Origin: Kineosporia sp. NBRC 101731
Lineage (GTDB): Bacteria > Actinomycetota > Actinomycetes > Actinomycetales > Kineosporiaceae
Assembly (NCBI RefSeq): GCF_030269305.1
Contig: NZ_BSTC01000001.1
Coordinates: forward strand, 261,467 to 325,466
Length of the DNA stretch: 64,000 bases
Direction: 5' to 3'
In this document: positions 56,029 to 64,000 of the stretch, piece after piece
Layout of the letters: every line of letters starts with the position of its first letter
Numbering within the stretch: the first letter of the stretch is position 1
Notes under the pieces: model-generated
Seen by the model: the letters and a program-made list of their open reading frames with translations, nothing else
Databases searched by the model: none
What the model was told of the DNA's origin: nothing
Program-made: the position numbers and the translations under genes

Positions 56029-58209
56029 TCAGCCGTGAGAGAAGGTGATGCGCGGAAGCACCCGACGCAGCCAGACAGGGCACCACCAGGCAGTCTTTCC
56101 GGTCAGCCGGAGCATCACCGGCAGCAGAACAAGGCGGACCAGGAAGGCGTCCAGGAGCACGGCGATACCGAGGACGACGCCCATCTCCTTCGGGGGGAGC
56201 GGGCCGGACAGGGCGAAGGTGAAGAAGACCGCCACCATCACAGCCCCGGCGGCGAAGATCACCCGGCCCGAATGGGCCATCGCACCGACCATGGCCTCGC
56301 GCGGGTCGCCGGTGCGTTCCCAGTGTTCTTTCGCCGAGGCCAGCAGGAAGACCGTGTAATCCATGGCGATCGCGAAGACCATGGCGAAGAAGAACACCGG
56401 GGCCCAGGCGTCGAGGAAACCTTGTGAGGTGAAGCCGAGCAGTCCGGCCCCGAAGCCCTCCTGGAAGATCAGCCGGGCCACTCCGAACGCCGCCGCCGTC
56501 GAGAGAAGGCCGGCCAGCGTGCCCAGGGCGGAGATCAGCGGGGCCTGGAGTGCCACCAGCAGCAGGAGAAAGCCCAGCGCGAGCACGATCCCGATGACCA
56601 GCGGGGTCGAGTCGTCGAGTTGCTTCTTCAGGTCGAGATTCTCCACCGCTGCCCCACCGACCAGGGCTGATGTCGGGAGATCGGTGCGTAGCCGCTCGAC
56701 GGTGGTCACCAGCGCGGGATCGGACGGGTCCACCGTGGGCACGGCCTGGAACATCATGGTGCCGTCGGCCGCGGCCCCGGCCGGTGTCACCGTGGCGATG
56801 CCCGGGTCGGCGGAGAGAATCTCGGCGATGGCCAGGCTGTCACCGGCGGCACCGATGATCTGCAGGGTGCCCGGTGCTCCCGGGCCGAAGGCCTTCTGCA
56901 CCACGTCGTACCCCACCCGGGCGGAGGCGTCGGCAGGCAGCACTTTGATCGAGGGCATCGCGGTGCGCAGGCCGAGTACGGGGGCGGTGAGGGCGAGCAG
57001 GATCACGACGGCGGCGGTGCCGAACAGCACGGGACGTCGCCACAGGCGCTCGCCCCAGGCCTCGAACCGGGGGGAACGGGACTCGGACGTCCGGGACCAG
57101 GGGAGGGACAGCTTGTTGATCCGGTCCCCGAGAGACACCAGCACGAGGGGCAGCAGGGTGAGTGTCGCCGCCAGCACGAAGACCACGGCCAGCATGACGC
57201 CGGCCGCCATGGAGCGGAACGACGGGCTGGGCACCACCATCACGGCACTCAGCGACACCACCACGGTCAGGCCGCTGAGCAGCACGGCTTTACCGGCGGT
57301 GTCCATGGTTTCGGCTACCGCCCGGCGGTCGTCCAGACCCGGAACGGACCGGGCGGACCGGGCGGCCCGGGCGGCCCGGTAACGCACCACCAGGAAGAGC
57401 GCGTAATCGATGCCCAGGGCCAGCGCGAACATCATCGCGAAGTTCATCGCCCAGATCGAGACCGGCACCAGATGGTTGATCAGTACCAGCGATCCGGCCG
57501 AGGCGACCAGCCCGGCCAGGGTGAGTAGCAGCGGCAGCCCGGCGGCCAGCAGGGCCCCGAAGGCCAGCACCAGGATCGCCAGGGTGATCGGCCAGGAGTA
57601 CAGCTCGGACTTCAGCATGGCCTCGAGGTTGGCCTCGTTGAAGTCACTCCAGAGGAGGGACGATCCGGTCGGGTCGACCTGGATCCCTTCCCCGGAAAGG
57701 GCTTTCAGGGGGCCCTTGAGATCGTCCGCAGCTCGGACCATCTCGTTGGTGTCCGCGGCCGCGCCTGCCAGGAGGATGGCGGTGGACCCGTCCGGGCTGG
57801 TCTGTGGCGGGTTGACCTGCGAGATCCGGGGGTCGGCCGTCAGCAGGCGGGTGGCCTCGGTGATCACCTCGGCGCCCCGGCCCTGCGTCACCTGACCTTG
57901 GTCGGCGTGCACCACGATCTGCAGGGCGTGTGACGCAGCGCCCCCGAAGTGACTTTGAGCGGCCTCACGCACGGCGACCGATTCGGAACCGTTGGCCTGC
58001 CAGCCCGCTCCGGACAGTTCCGCCTCGACACGCGGGGCGAAAAGGCCCAGCCCGACGATCAGTACGACCCAGACGAGTGTCGTGATCCGCGTGTGGGCGG
58101 TCACCATCAACCCGAGGCGCCCGAGTGGGCCGAAAGGTCTCTCCGGTGGCTTCGGCCGGGACGGGCCGCTCGGCATGGGCACCGTCGGGTCGGAGACGGG
58201 AAAGGACAT
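56029..58209 (-). CDS. MMPL-family (RND-like) transporter
   Basis: A 726-residue protein with two copies of the RND half. Each half has one helix, a large outer loop and five helices, with the GIDYALFLVVRYR and AMDYTVFLLASAKE motifs in helix 4 of each half. Mycobacterial MMPL proteins export lipids; substrates in other actinobacteria are often unknown. The start ATG 58209 has GGAGGAAA eight bases upstream. It is divergent from a CsoR/CstR-type repressor with two operators between them, so it is probably derepressed by the signal that this repressor senses. Confidence 0.9.
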   Translation of the reverse strand: MSFPVSDPTVPMPSGPSRPKPPERPFGPLGRLGLMVTAHTRITTLVWVVLIVGLGLFAPRVEAELSGAGWQANGSESVAVREAAQSHFGGAASHALQIVVHADQGQVTQGRGAEVITEATRLLTADPRISQVNPPQTSPDGSTAILLAGAAADTNEMVRAADDLKGPLKALSGEGIQVDPTGSSLLWSDFNEANLEAMLKSELYSWPITLAILVLAFGALLAAGLPLLLTLAGLVASAGSLVLINHLVPVSIWAMNFAMMFALALGIDYALFLVVRYRAARAARSARSVPGLDDRRAVAETMDTAGKAVLLSGLTVVVSLSAVMVVPSPSFRSMAAGVMLAVVFVLAATLTLLPLVLVSLGDRINKLSLPWSRTSESRSPRFEAWGERLWRRPVLFGTAAVVILLALTAPVLGLRTAMPSIKVLPADASARVGYDVVQKAFGPGAPGTLQIIGAAGDSLAIAEILSADPGIATVTPAGAAADGTMMFQAVPTVDPSDPALVTTVERLRTDLPTSALVGGAAVENLDLKKQLDDSTPLVIGIVLALGFLLLLVALQAPLISALGTLAGLLSTAAAFGVARLIFQEGFGAGLLGFTSQGFLDAWAPVFFFAMVFAIAMDYTVFLLASAKEHWERTGDPREAMVGAMAHSGRVIFAAGAVMVAVFFTFALSGPLPPKEMGVVLGIAVLLDAFLVRLVLLPVMLRLTGKTAWWCPVWLRRVLPRITFSHG

Positions 58210-58263
58210 GGGTGATTTCCTCCGGGCCGGCGCATGGATGACCGGTGTGGGCAGGGTGGGACG

Positions 58264-58285
58264 GCTATCCCCCCGGGGGGATAGC
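58264..58285. promoter_or_regulatory. CsoR/CstR-type operator 1
   Basis: A perfect 22-bp palindrome whose half is GCTATCCCCCC. The run of C followed by G flanked by TA-rich ends is the hallmark of CsoR/CstR operators. It lies in the 185-bp space between the divergent MMPL and repressor genes. Confidence 0.88.
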
Positions 58286-58290
58286 TAACC

Positions 58291-58310
58291 ACATCCCCCC
58301 AGGGGGATGT
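58291..58310. promoter_or_regulatory. CsoR/CstR-type operator 2
   Basis: ACATCCCCCCAGGGGGATGT is a near-perfect palindrome, off only at its centre, and lies 5 bp from operator 1. Two adjacent sites allow one repressor to control both divergent genes. Confidence 0.85.
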
Positions 58311-58394
58311 AGAATCACGGACGATGGCCGAGGCGGATCACGGCTCAGCGCCGGCTGGCGTCACCTCGGAGCGTGCACGCGTCAGGAGGCCCTC

Positions 58395-58661
58395 GTGGAG
58401 CTGGAACCCACTGAAATCAAAAGCATCATCACCCGCATGAAGCGGGCCCACGGCCATTTGGGCAGCGTGATCCGGATGATGGAGGAGGGGGCCGACTGCG
58501 AGGCAGTTCTCACGCAGTTGGCGGCCGTGAACAAGGCCATCGCCCGATCCGGCTACGCCGTGGTCGCGACGGGGCTCACCCACTGCATCGCGGAGTCCGA
58601 GAACGGTCTCGAGGGTGTTGATGTGAAGAAATTGGAAAAGCTCTTCCTGGCGCTCGCCTGA
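58395..58661 (+). CDS. CsoR/CstR-family transcriptional repressor
   Basis: An 88-residue all-helical protein of the DUF156 family (RMKRAHGHLGSVIRMMEEGADCEAVLTQLAAVNKAI). In CsoR, copper is bound by Cys36, His61 and Cys65. Here Cys35 and Cys64 are kept at the same 29-residue spacing, but the His61 position is Gly60. Two Cys without that His is the CstR pattern, which senses persulfides rather than Cu(I). His63 next to Cys64 leaves some doubt. GTG 58395 follows AGGAGG. Two operators lie upstream. Confidence 0.9.
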   Translation: MELEPTEIKSIITRMKRAHGHLGSVIRMMEEGADCEAVLTQLAAVNKAIARSGYAVVATGLTHCIAESENGLEGVDVKKLEKLFLALA

Positions 58662-58666
58662 CCGAA

Positions 58667-58690
58667 GAACCACCCTCGTGAGGGCGGTTC
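58667..58690 (+). terminator. Terminator after the repressor gene
   Basis: GAACC-a-CCCTC-gt-GAGGG-c-GGTTC forms a stem with one internal mismatch, six bases after the stop codon. It probably works with the second stem at 58701. Confidence 0.7.
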
Positions 58691-58700
58691 AGGTGACCTG

Positions 58701-58736
58701 TCCCGCGGAGTCCGTGAAGTACGGACATCCGCGGGA
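58701..58736. terminator. Second hairpin before the ileS stop
   Basis: TCCCGCGGA and TCCGCGGGA form the outer stem and TCCGT/ACGGA the inner stem around GAAGT. It lies between the convergent repressor and ileS genes and can act on either strand. Confidence 0.7.
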
Positions 58737-58780
58737 CTCGGTCAGCGAAGTCCTCGCACCCTGATCCAGGGGTGGACCGG

Positions 58781-61700
58781 TCAGGCCTTGGTCACCGAGA
58801 CAGTGACGTCCACCTCACCTGCGATACCGGCGAAACCTGAGGCCAGCGCCTCGGAGCTGGTCTCTACCGCATCGGCCAGCACCTCACCGGCCACGAACTC
58901 CTGGTGGGTGCGCACCGCGTCGAGAACCTCTGACGGGCCGCTGACCACCAGGTTGATGCGGTCGGAGATGTCCAGGTCGGCGTCGCGCCGGGCCTGCTGC
59001 ACGACACGGACCACGTCGCGGGCCAGGCCCTCGACCTCGAGCTCGGGGGTGACCTCGGTGTCCAGCGCAATGGTGACACCGCGCTGGGTCTCGACCACCC
59101 AGCCCGAGCGGGGGAGCTCGGTCACGACGACCTCGTCGTCGGTCACGTCGACCAGCGCGCCCTCGAACTCGACCTTCACCACACCGTCGGCGCGCAGGGC
59201 GGCGACCACGTCGTCCGCCGGTAGTGCCGCCAGCGCCTTCGCCACTGTTTGCGTCTGCTTGCCGAAACGCTTACCCAGGGCCCGGAAGTTGGGCTTGATC
59301 TCGACGTCGACGACCGCGCCGGCGGCAGCCAGCGTGTCGAGGTTCTTGACGTTGAGTTCCTCGGCGATGTCGTCGAGCAGGGCCTGCGACAGCGTTACGC
59401 CGCCCGGCAGCCCGACATAGGCCGTGGCCAGGGGCTGACGCACCCGCACCTTCGACGCCTTGCGCGCGGCCCGGCCGGCCTCGACAGCGTTACGGGCGGT
59501 GCGCACCTCCTCCGAGAGCGCCGCGCTCATCAGCGACACGTCGGCGGTCGGCCAGTCGGCCAGGTGCACCGACTCCGCGGCCGAGGCGTTACCCGGCCGC
59601 ACGACCAGCTGCCAGACCTCCTCGGTGATGAACGGGACGATCGGCGCGAGCAGGCGGGTCAGCACATCGAGGCACTCGTACAGCGTGACGAGTGCGTCCA
59701 TGTCGCCGTCCCAGAACCGCTGGCGCGAGCGCCGCACGTACCAGTTCGACAGGTCGTCGACGAAATCGCCCAGGACGCGGCCGGTTCCGGCGGTGTCGTA
59801 GTTCTCCAGCTTGGAGTCCACATCGCGGGCGAGCGCGTGCAGCTCACCCAGCACCCAGCGGTCGAGCGTGTTGCGCTCGCGGACCGGCTTGGCCTCAGAA
59901 GGCTTCCAGTCCACGTGGCTGGCGTACAGCGAGAAGAACGACGCCGTGCTCCAGTAGGTGGCCAGGAGCTTGCGGGTGATCTCGTCGAGCGGGCCCGGAC
60001 CCACCCGCCGCGGCGACCAGGGCGAGCCCGAGCAGGCCATGAACCAGCGCAGGGCGTCGGCACCGTGGTCGTCCATCAGGGGGATGGGGGCCAGGATGTT
60101 GCCCAGGTGCTTGCTCATCTTGCGGCCGTCCTCGGCCATGATGTGGCCCAGGCAGACGACGTTCTCGTACGGCGAGCGGTCGAAGACCAGCGTGCCGACG
60201 GCCATCAGCGAGTAGAACCAGCCTCGCGTCTGGTCGATGGCCTCGGCGATGTACTGGGCGGGGTAACGGCTTTCGAGGGCCTTCTCGCTGCCGGGCACGT
60301 GTGGGTAGCCGATGGCGGCAAACGGCATGGCGCCGGAGTCGTACCAGGCGTCGATGACCTCGGGCACGCGGGTGGCCGTGGCCTGGCACTGGGGGCAGTC
60401 GAAGGTGATCTCGTCGATGAACGGACGATGCGGGTCCAGGTCGGAGAGGTCGCGTCCGGTGAGCTGGCCCAGCTCCTTCCGCGAGCCGATCGCCGTGACG
60501 TGCTCGTCGTCACCCGAGCAGCGCCACAGGGGCAGCGGCGTGCCCCAGTAGCGACTGCGCGAGAGCGCCCAGTCGATGTTGTTCTCGAGCCAGTCACCGA
60601 AGCGACCGTGCTTGATGTGCTCGGGGAACCAGTTGGTCTGCTCGTTCTCCCGCAGCAGCTGCTCGCGCACCGTGGTGGTGCGGATGTACCAGGCGGGCTG
60701 CGCGTAGTACATCAGCGGCGTGTGGCAGCGCCAGCAGTGCGGGTACGAGTGCTCGAAGCGCTGCGAGCGGAACAGCACGCCGCGCTTCTTCATGTCCATG
60801 ATCAGGGGCTCGTCGGCGTCCTTGAAGAACAGGCCGCCCACGATCGGGACGTCGTCCTTGAAGTGGCCGTTGCCCAGCACCGGGTTCACCACGGGCAGGT
60901 CGTTGGCCCGGGCGACGATGAGGTCGTCGGCGCCGAACGCGGGGGCCTGGTGCACGAGGCCCGTACCGTCGGCGGTGGTGACGTACTCGGCGAGCACGAC
61001 GCGGTGTGCGTCGGGGATCTCGATGAGGTCGAACGGACGCTGGTAGTTCAGGCCTTCCAGTTCCCGGCCCGGGAACGAGGCAAGCACCTCGGAGTCCTCA
61101 CCGAGCACGGCGACCCGCAGCGGTTCGGCGACGACGAACGTCCCCTTGTCGTTCTTCGCCAGCTGGTAGGTGACGTCGGGGTGCACCGCGACCGCGGTGT
61201 TCGACACCAGCGTCCACGGGGTGGTCGTCCAGATCAGCAGTTCGGCGTCGGCGTGGCCGGCCAGCGGCTCGACCAGCGGGAACCGAACGTAGACCGAAGG
61301 GTCCTTGACGTTCTCGTAGCCCTGCGCGACCTCGTGGTCGGACAGCGCCGTGCCACAGCGCGGGCAGTACGGCGTGACCCGGAAGTCTTCGTTCAGGCGG
61401 CCGTCGGTGTGGATCTTCTTCAGCGACCACCAGACGCTGTCCACGTACTCCGGGGACATCGTCTCGTAGGGGTTGTCGAGGTCGATCCAGTAGCCCATGC
61501 GCTCGGTGAGCTGGGCGAACTCGCCGACGTGACGGGTCACCGAGGTGCGGCAGCGCTCGTTGAAGAACGCGATGCCGACCTTCTCGATGTCGGGCTTGCC
61601 GGAGAGGTTGAGCTCCTTCTCCACGGCCAGCTCGACGGGCAGGCCGTGGCAGTCCCAGCCGGCCTGGCGGGGCACGGAGTACCCCTTCATCGTGCGGTAG

Positions 61701-61933
61701 CGCGGGAAGAGGTCCTTGAACACGCGCGCCTCGACGTGGTGCGTGCCGGGGGAGCCGTTCGCGGTCGGCGGGCCCTCGTAGAAGACCCAGCTCGCGCCGT
61801 CCTTCGTTCGCTCCAGGGTGCGCTCGAAGATCCGGTTCTGCTTCCACCAGTCGATGATCTTGTGATCCGTGGCGGGCAGGTCGATCCGCGTGGGAAGGCT
61901 GGCGAAGGGGGTGGCGAACGTCTGTTCGGCCAT
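58781..61933 (-). CDS. ileS: Isoleucyl-tRNA synthetase
   Basis: A class I synthetase of 1050 residues. The HIGH-type segment is GSPGTHHVEARVFKD (about residue 65) and KMSKH is near 604. The CP1 editing domain (WTTTPWTLVSNTAVAVHPDV) and a long C-terminal domain are those of the IleS2-like, eukaryote-like clade found in actinobacteria, which in other species is linked to mupirocin tolerance. ATG 61933 has AGGAG eight bases upstream. Expression is controlled by the T-box leader just upstream. Confidence 0.97.
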   Translation of the reverse strand: MAEQTFATPFASLPTRIDLPATDHKIIDWWKQNRIFERTLERTKDGASWVFYEGPPTANGSPGTHHVEARVFKDLFPRYRTMKGYSVPRQAGWDCHGLPVELAVEKELNLSGKPDIEKVGIAFFNERCRTSVTRHVGEFAQLTERMGYWIDLDNPYETMSPEYVDSVWWSLKKIHTDGRLNEDFRVTPYCPRCGTALSDHEVAQGYENVKDPSVYVRFPLVEPLAGHADAELLIWTTTPWTLVSNTAVAVHPDVTYQLAKNDKGTFVVAEPLRVAVLGEDSEVLASFPGRELEGLNYQRPFDLIEIPDAHRVVLAEYVTTADGTGLVHQAPAFGADDLIVARANDLPVVNPVLGNGHFKDDVPIVGGLFFKDADEPLIMDMKKRGVLFRSQRFEHSYPHCWRCHTPLMYYAQPAWYIRTTTVREQLLRENEQTNWFPEHIKHGRFGDWLENNIDWALSRSRYWGTPLPLWRCSGDDEHVTAIGSRKELGQLTGRDLSDLDPHRPFIDEITFDCPQCQATATRVPEVIDAWYDSGAMPFAAIGYPHVPGSEKALESRYPAQYIAEAIDQTRGWFYSLMAVGTLVFDRSPYENVVCLGHIMAEDGRKMSKHLGNILAPIPLMDDHGADALRWFMACSGSPWSPRRVGPGPLDEITRKLLATYWSTASFFSLYASHVDWKPSEAKPVRERNTLDRWVLGELHALARDVDSKLENYDTAGTGRVLGDFVDDLSNWYVRRSRQRFWDGDMDALVTLYECLDVLTRLLAPIVPFITEEVWQLVVRPGNASAAESVHLADWPTADVSLMSAALSEEVRTARNAVEAGRAARKASKVRVRQPLATAYVGLPGGVTLSQALLDDIAEELNVKNLDTLAAAGAVVDVEIKPNFRALGKRFGKQTQTVAKALAALPADDVVAALRADGVVKVEFEGALVDVTDDEVVVTELPRSGWVVETQRGVTIALDTEVTPELEVEGLARDVVRVVQQARRDADLDISDRINLVVSGPSEVLDAVRTHQEFVAGEVLADAVETSSEALASGFAGIAGEVDVTVSVTKA

Positions 61934-62150
61934 CGGGCGCACTCCTGGTTCGTCGGCTCGCATGAGGCATGGGACTCATGCGGGGACGAAGCTGTGCGGC
62001 TCCGCGGTACCACCCCGCTTGCACCCACAACCTGCGTGGATGCCGCTCGAAAGCCGCGATGACGTGCGGCGATTCCGTCCGGTTCTACTAGGAGGGCAGG
62101 GCCCTCGGTTCTTCCGGAGGCTCCCCGGTGATGGCCGGATCGGTGCCTTT
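61934..62150 (-). promoter_or_regulatory. T-box riboswitch (Ile, translational)
   Basis: On the minus strand the T-box signature TGGTACCGCGG lies at 62012-62002. About 110 bases before it, the short stem I carries the specifier codon AUC (62132-62130) in the segment CCGGCCATCACCGG, which matches the compact actinobacterial ileS leaders. GAGGGC/GCCCTC forms an intermediate stem. After the T-box, CTTCGTC pairs with GACGAA next to the AGGAG ribosome site, so control is most likely of translation. Uncharged tRNA-Ile would open the ribosome site. Confidence 0.93.
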
Positions 62151-62156
62151 ACGTCA

Positions 62157-62162
62157 ACTATA
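62157..62162 (-). promoter_or_regulatory. Possible -10 box of ileS
   Basis: TATAGT on the minus strand, placed 6-8 bases before the expected start of the T-box leader. No convincing -35 box is seen. Confidence 0.45.
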
Positions 62163-62245
62163 CGCGCGGCTGCAAGTCGAAATGAGGGACGAGGTGGCTG
62201 GCGCGGCGCGCAGGAGGGAGTCGCCGGGGCGGGGCGACTACCATC

Positions 62246-62281
62246 GTGGACGTGTCCACAACCGGTTGTGGACACGTCCAC
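62246..62281. promoter_or_regulatory. Perfect 36-bp palindrome upstream of gltX
   Basis: Each half is GTGGACGTGTCCACAACC or its exact complement, with no loop. It contains two facing one-mismatch DnaA boxes (GTGTCCACA and TGTGGACAC). It lies 29 bp before the gltX start and about 95 bp from the ileS leader. It may be an operator for a dimeric or tetrameric regulator, or a DnaA site. Confidence 0.75.
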
Positions 62282-62310
62282 CGGTAGACGCCCTCAAGGA
62301 CTGGACCCCA

Positions 62311-63954
62311 ATGCTCGACCGCCAGGTCATCGACTCGCTGTTCCCGGCCGACCTCCCCGAACCGGCGGAGCTGGAGCAGAAGTACCCGCCCCGGCAGCTG
62401 CCCGAGGGTGCGATGGTGACCCGGCTCGGTCCGTCCCCGACGGGGTTCGTGCACATCGGCGGTCTCTACGTCGGCATGATCAACAAGGATCTGGCCGCGA
62501 GCACCGGGGGCACGTACCTGCTCCGGATCGAGGACACCGACCAGGCCCGTGAGGTCGAGGGTGCCGCCGAGCAGTTCGGGCGGGCGTTCGGCTACTTCGG
62601 TCTGGAGGCCGACGAGCCCGAGGGTGAGTACGGCCCTTATTACCAGTCGCAGCGCGAGACCCTGTACCTGACCTTCGCGCGCGAGCTGCTGCGTGAGGGC
62701 AAGGCCTACCTGTGCTTCGCCACGCCCGAAGAGCTGGCCGACATCCGGGCCCGGCAGGAAGCGTCCAAGGCCCCGACCGGCTACTACGGTCGCTGGGCGA
62801 TCTGGCGCAACGCCACTGACGAGCAGCTGCAGACCGCCCTGGACGAGGGCCGGCCCTACGTGGTCCGGTTCCGCACCCCGGAAGACGGTGACCGCCGGGT
62901 CTCGTTCCACGACGCGATCCGCGGCAAGCTGCAGCACGAGGCCAACCGCAACGACGTCGTCATCCTGAAGAGCTCGGCCGCGGCTCTGCGTCTGCCCACC
63001 TACCACTTCGCGCACGCGGTGGACGATCACCTGATGCGGGTCACCCACGTGATCCGGGGGGAGGAGTGGATCAGCTCCGTTCCGCTGCACCTGCAGCTCT
63101 TCGACGCGCTGGGCTTCGAGCGGGTCACCTACGCGCACATCGCCCCGCTGATGAAGACGATCTCCGGTGGAAAGCGCAAGCTCTCCAAGCGGAAAGACCC
63201 CGAGGCGGGCGTCGACTTCTACATCGAGCAGGGCTTCCCGGCCCCCGCGGTGCAGTACTATCTGCGCGGCCTGGCCAACGGCCGGCTGGCCGAGATGCCG
63301 CTCGAGCAGGCACTGTCCACGCCGCTGGAGCTGGGCGAGTTCGGTGTCGCGGGTCCGCTGGTCGATCTGGTCAAGCTCGAGGGCATGAGCGCCGACTACA
63401 TCGCCTCGCTCACCAGCCCGCAGGTCTACGACCAGGTGCTGATCTGGGCGGAGCAGTTCGACCCCGAACTGGCGACGGTACTGAAGGCGGAGAAGGACCT
63501 GGCCGTCAAGGCGATCGGCGTGGAGCGCGAGGGCGTCGAGAACCCGCGCAAGGACCTGCGCAAGTGGTCGGACTTCGGCCCGCAGTACGGGTTCTTCCTC
63601 CCGACGGTGTTCCCCCTGATCGCAGGTCCCACGGACGAGCGGGCTGCCGCCCTGAACGTGGCCCCCGAGGTGGTCACCGCGTTCGTGAACACCTTCATCG
63701 AGGGCTACCAGCACCTCGAGGACCAGCCCGAGTGGTTCAACCAGATCCGTGAGGCTGCGGCCAAGAACAACTTTGCGCCCAGCCCGAAGGAGTTCAAGAA
63801 GAACCCGGACGCCTACCCGGGCTCGATCCGCGAAGCCTCGCAGCTGATCCGCGTCGCGCTCACCGGCTCGACCCGCAGCCCCGACCTGCACGCCATCGCC
63901 GTGGTGCTGGGCCAGGACGAGGTGCTGCGTCGCCTGCGGTCGCTGGCGGGCTGA
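62311..63954 (+). CDS. gltX: Glutamyl-tRNA synthetase, non-canonical (clostridial-like) type
   Basis: A class I synthetase of 547 residues. HIGG (from His48) in SPTGFVHIGGLYVGM and KLSKRK (from 290) form the active site. YLLRIEDTDQAREVEG, APTGYYGRWA, LPTYHFAHAVDDHLMRVTHVIRGEEWISS and GGKRKLSKRKDPEAGV follow a variant I associate with Clostridia and some other lineages, not the usual shorter actinobacterial GltX. It may be an additional GluRS or a replacement acquired by transfer; this needs a tree. ATG 62311 has only a weak AAGGA. It is divergent from ileS and its upstream region holds a 36-bp palindrome. Confidence 0.93.
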   Translation: MLDRQVIDSLFPADLPEPAELEQKYPPRQLPEGAMVTRLGPSPTGFVHIGGLYVGMINKDLAASTGGTYLLRIEDTDQAREVEGAAEQFGRAFGYFGLEADEPEGEYGPYYQSQRETLYLTFARELLREGKAYLCFATPEELADIRARQEASKAPTGYYGRWAIWRNATDEQLQTALDEGRPYVVRFRTPEDGDRRVSFHDAIRGKLQHEANRNDVVILKSSAAALRLPTYHFAHAVDDHLMRVTHVIRGEEWISSVPLHLQLFDALGFERVTYAHIAPLMKTISGGKRKLSKRKDPEAGVDFYIEQGFPAPAVQYYLRGLANGRLAEMPLEQALSTPLELGEFGVAGPLVDLVKLEGMSADYIASLTSPQVYDQVLIWAEQFDPELATVLKAEKDLAVKAIGVEREGVENPRKDLRKWSDFGPQYGFFLPTVFPLIAGPTDERAAALNVAPEVVTAFVNTFIEGYQHLEDQPEWFNQIREAAAKNNFAPSPKEFKKNPDAYPGSIREASQLIRVALTGSTRSPDLHAIAVVLGQDEVLRRLRSLAG

Positions 63955-64000
63955 CAAAAATCTGATGGAGGTCCCCCAGCCCTGGCGGGTCGGGAGGTGC

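Overview
The window is high-GC chromosomal DNA from an actinobacterium. The order parA-parB, cwlM-trxA-trxB-anti-sigma-sigM-pseudokinase-murJ-secreted protein-NUDIX, pcnA, ino1-PadR, PBP, rpsF-ssb-rpsR-rplI, dnaB matches the origin-proximal region known from Mycobacterium and Streptomyces. A translational T-box in front of ileS also fits Actinomycetota. The genus cannot be fixed from the sequence; a Kineosporia-like lineage is only a guess. No rRNA, tRNA or CRISPR array was seen.

Region 1 (1-14,872) is the unusual part. It has almost no credible protein-coding gene: one decayed IS630-type transposase is the only recognisable coding sequence. It looks less GC-rich than the rest. It holds eight parS centromere sites (14-mers matching GTTTCACGTGAAAC with at most one mismatch), and a ninth lies just inside parA. 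One site is the centre of a 40-bp palindrome. It also holds two clusters of DnaA-box-like nonamers, two arrays of 8-bp tandem repeats, several inverted repeats, and a family of 90-150 bp elements whose ends resemble those of the IS630 element. The genes usually found upstream of parA (rsmG, jag, yidC, rnpA, rpmH) are absent from this 14.8 kb.

Region 2 (14,873-18,261) is parA-parB. ParA carries a predicted disordered N-terminal extension of about 390 residues. A 19-bp-stem bidirectional terminator follows. On the minus strand come an aminotransferase and a Ddl-type ligase, then a plus-strand GNAT protein and another bidirectional terminator.

Region 3 (21,629-35,845, minus strand) is a cell-envelope and stress operon: NUDIX, DUF6049-like secreted protein, MurJ lipid II flippase, pseudokinase, ECF sigma factor, zinc anti-sigma factor, thioredoxin reductase, thioredoxin, and a CwlM-like pseudo-amidase. 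Several junctions overlap by 4-7 bp. It diverges from pcnA.

Region 4 (37,440-51,666) has an FHA-domain protein, an MFS transporter, an endonuclease V, a small membrane protein, inositol-phosphate synthase with its PadR regulator, a bifunctional penicillin-binding protein with a membrane partner, and the rpsF-ssb-rpsR-rplI operon.

Region 5 (51,673-64,000) has a MATE transporter, dnaB (with two perfect DnaA boxes upstream), an APH-type kinase, an MMPL transporter divergent from a CsoR/CstR-type repressor over two C/G-rich operators, ileS with a T-box leader, and a non-canonical glutamyl-tRNA synthetase preceded by a perfect 36-bp palindrome.

The best candidate for an undescribed system is region 1: a long, nearly gene-free, parS-studded, repeat-rich stretch next to parAB, resembling a regional centromere.
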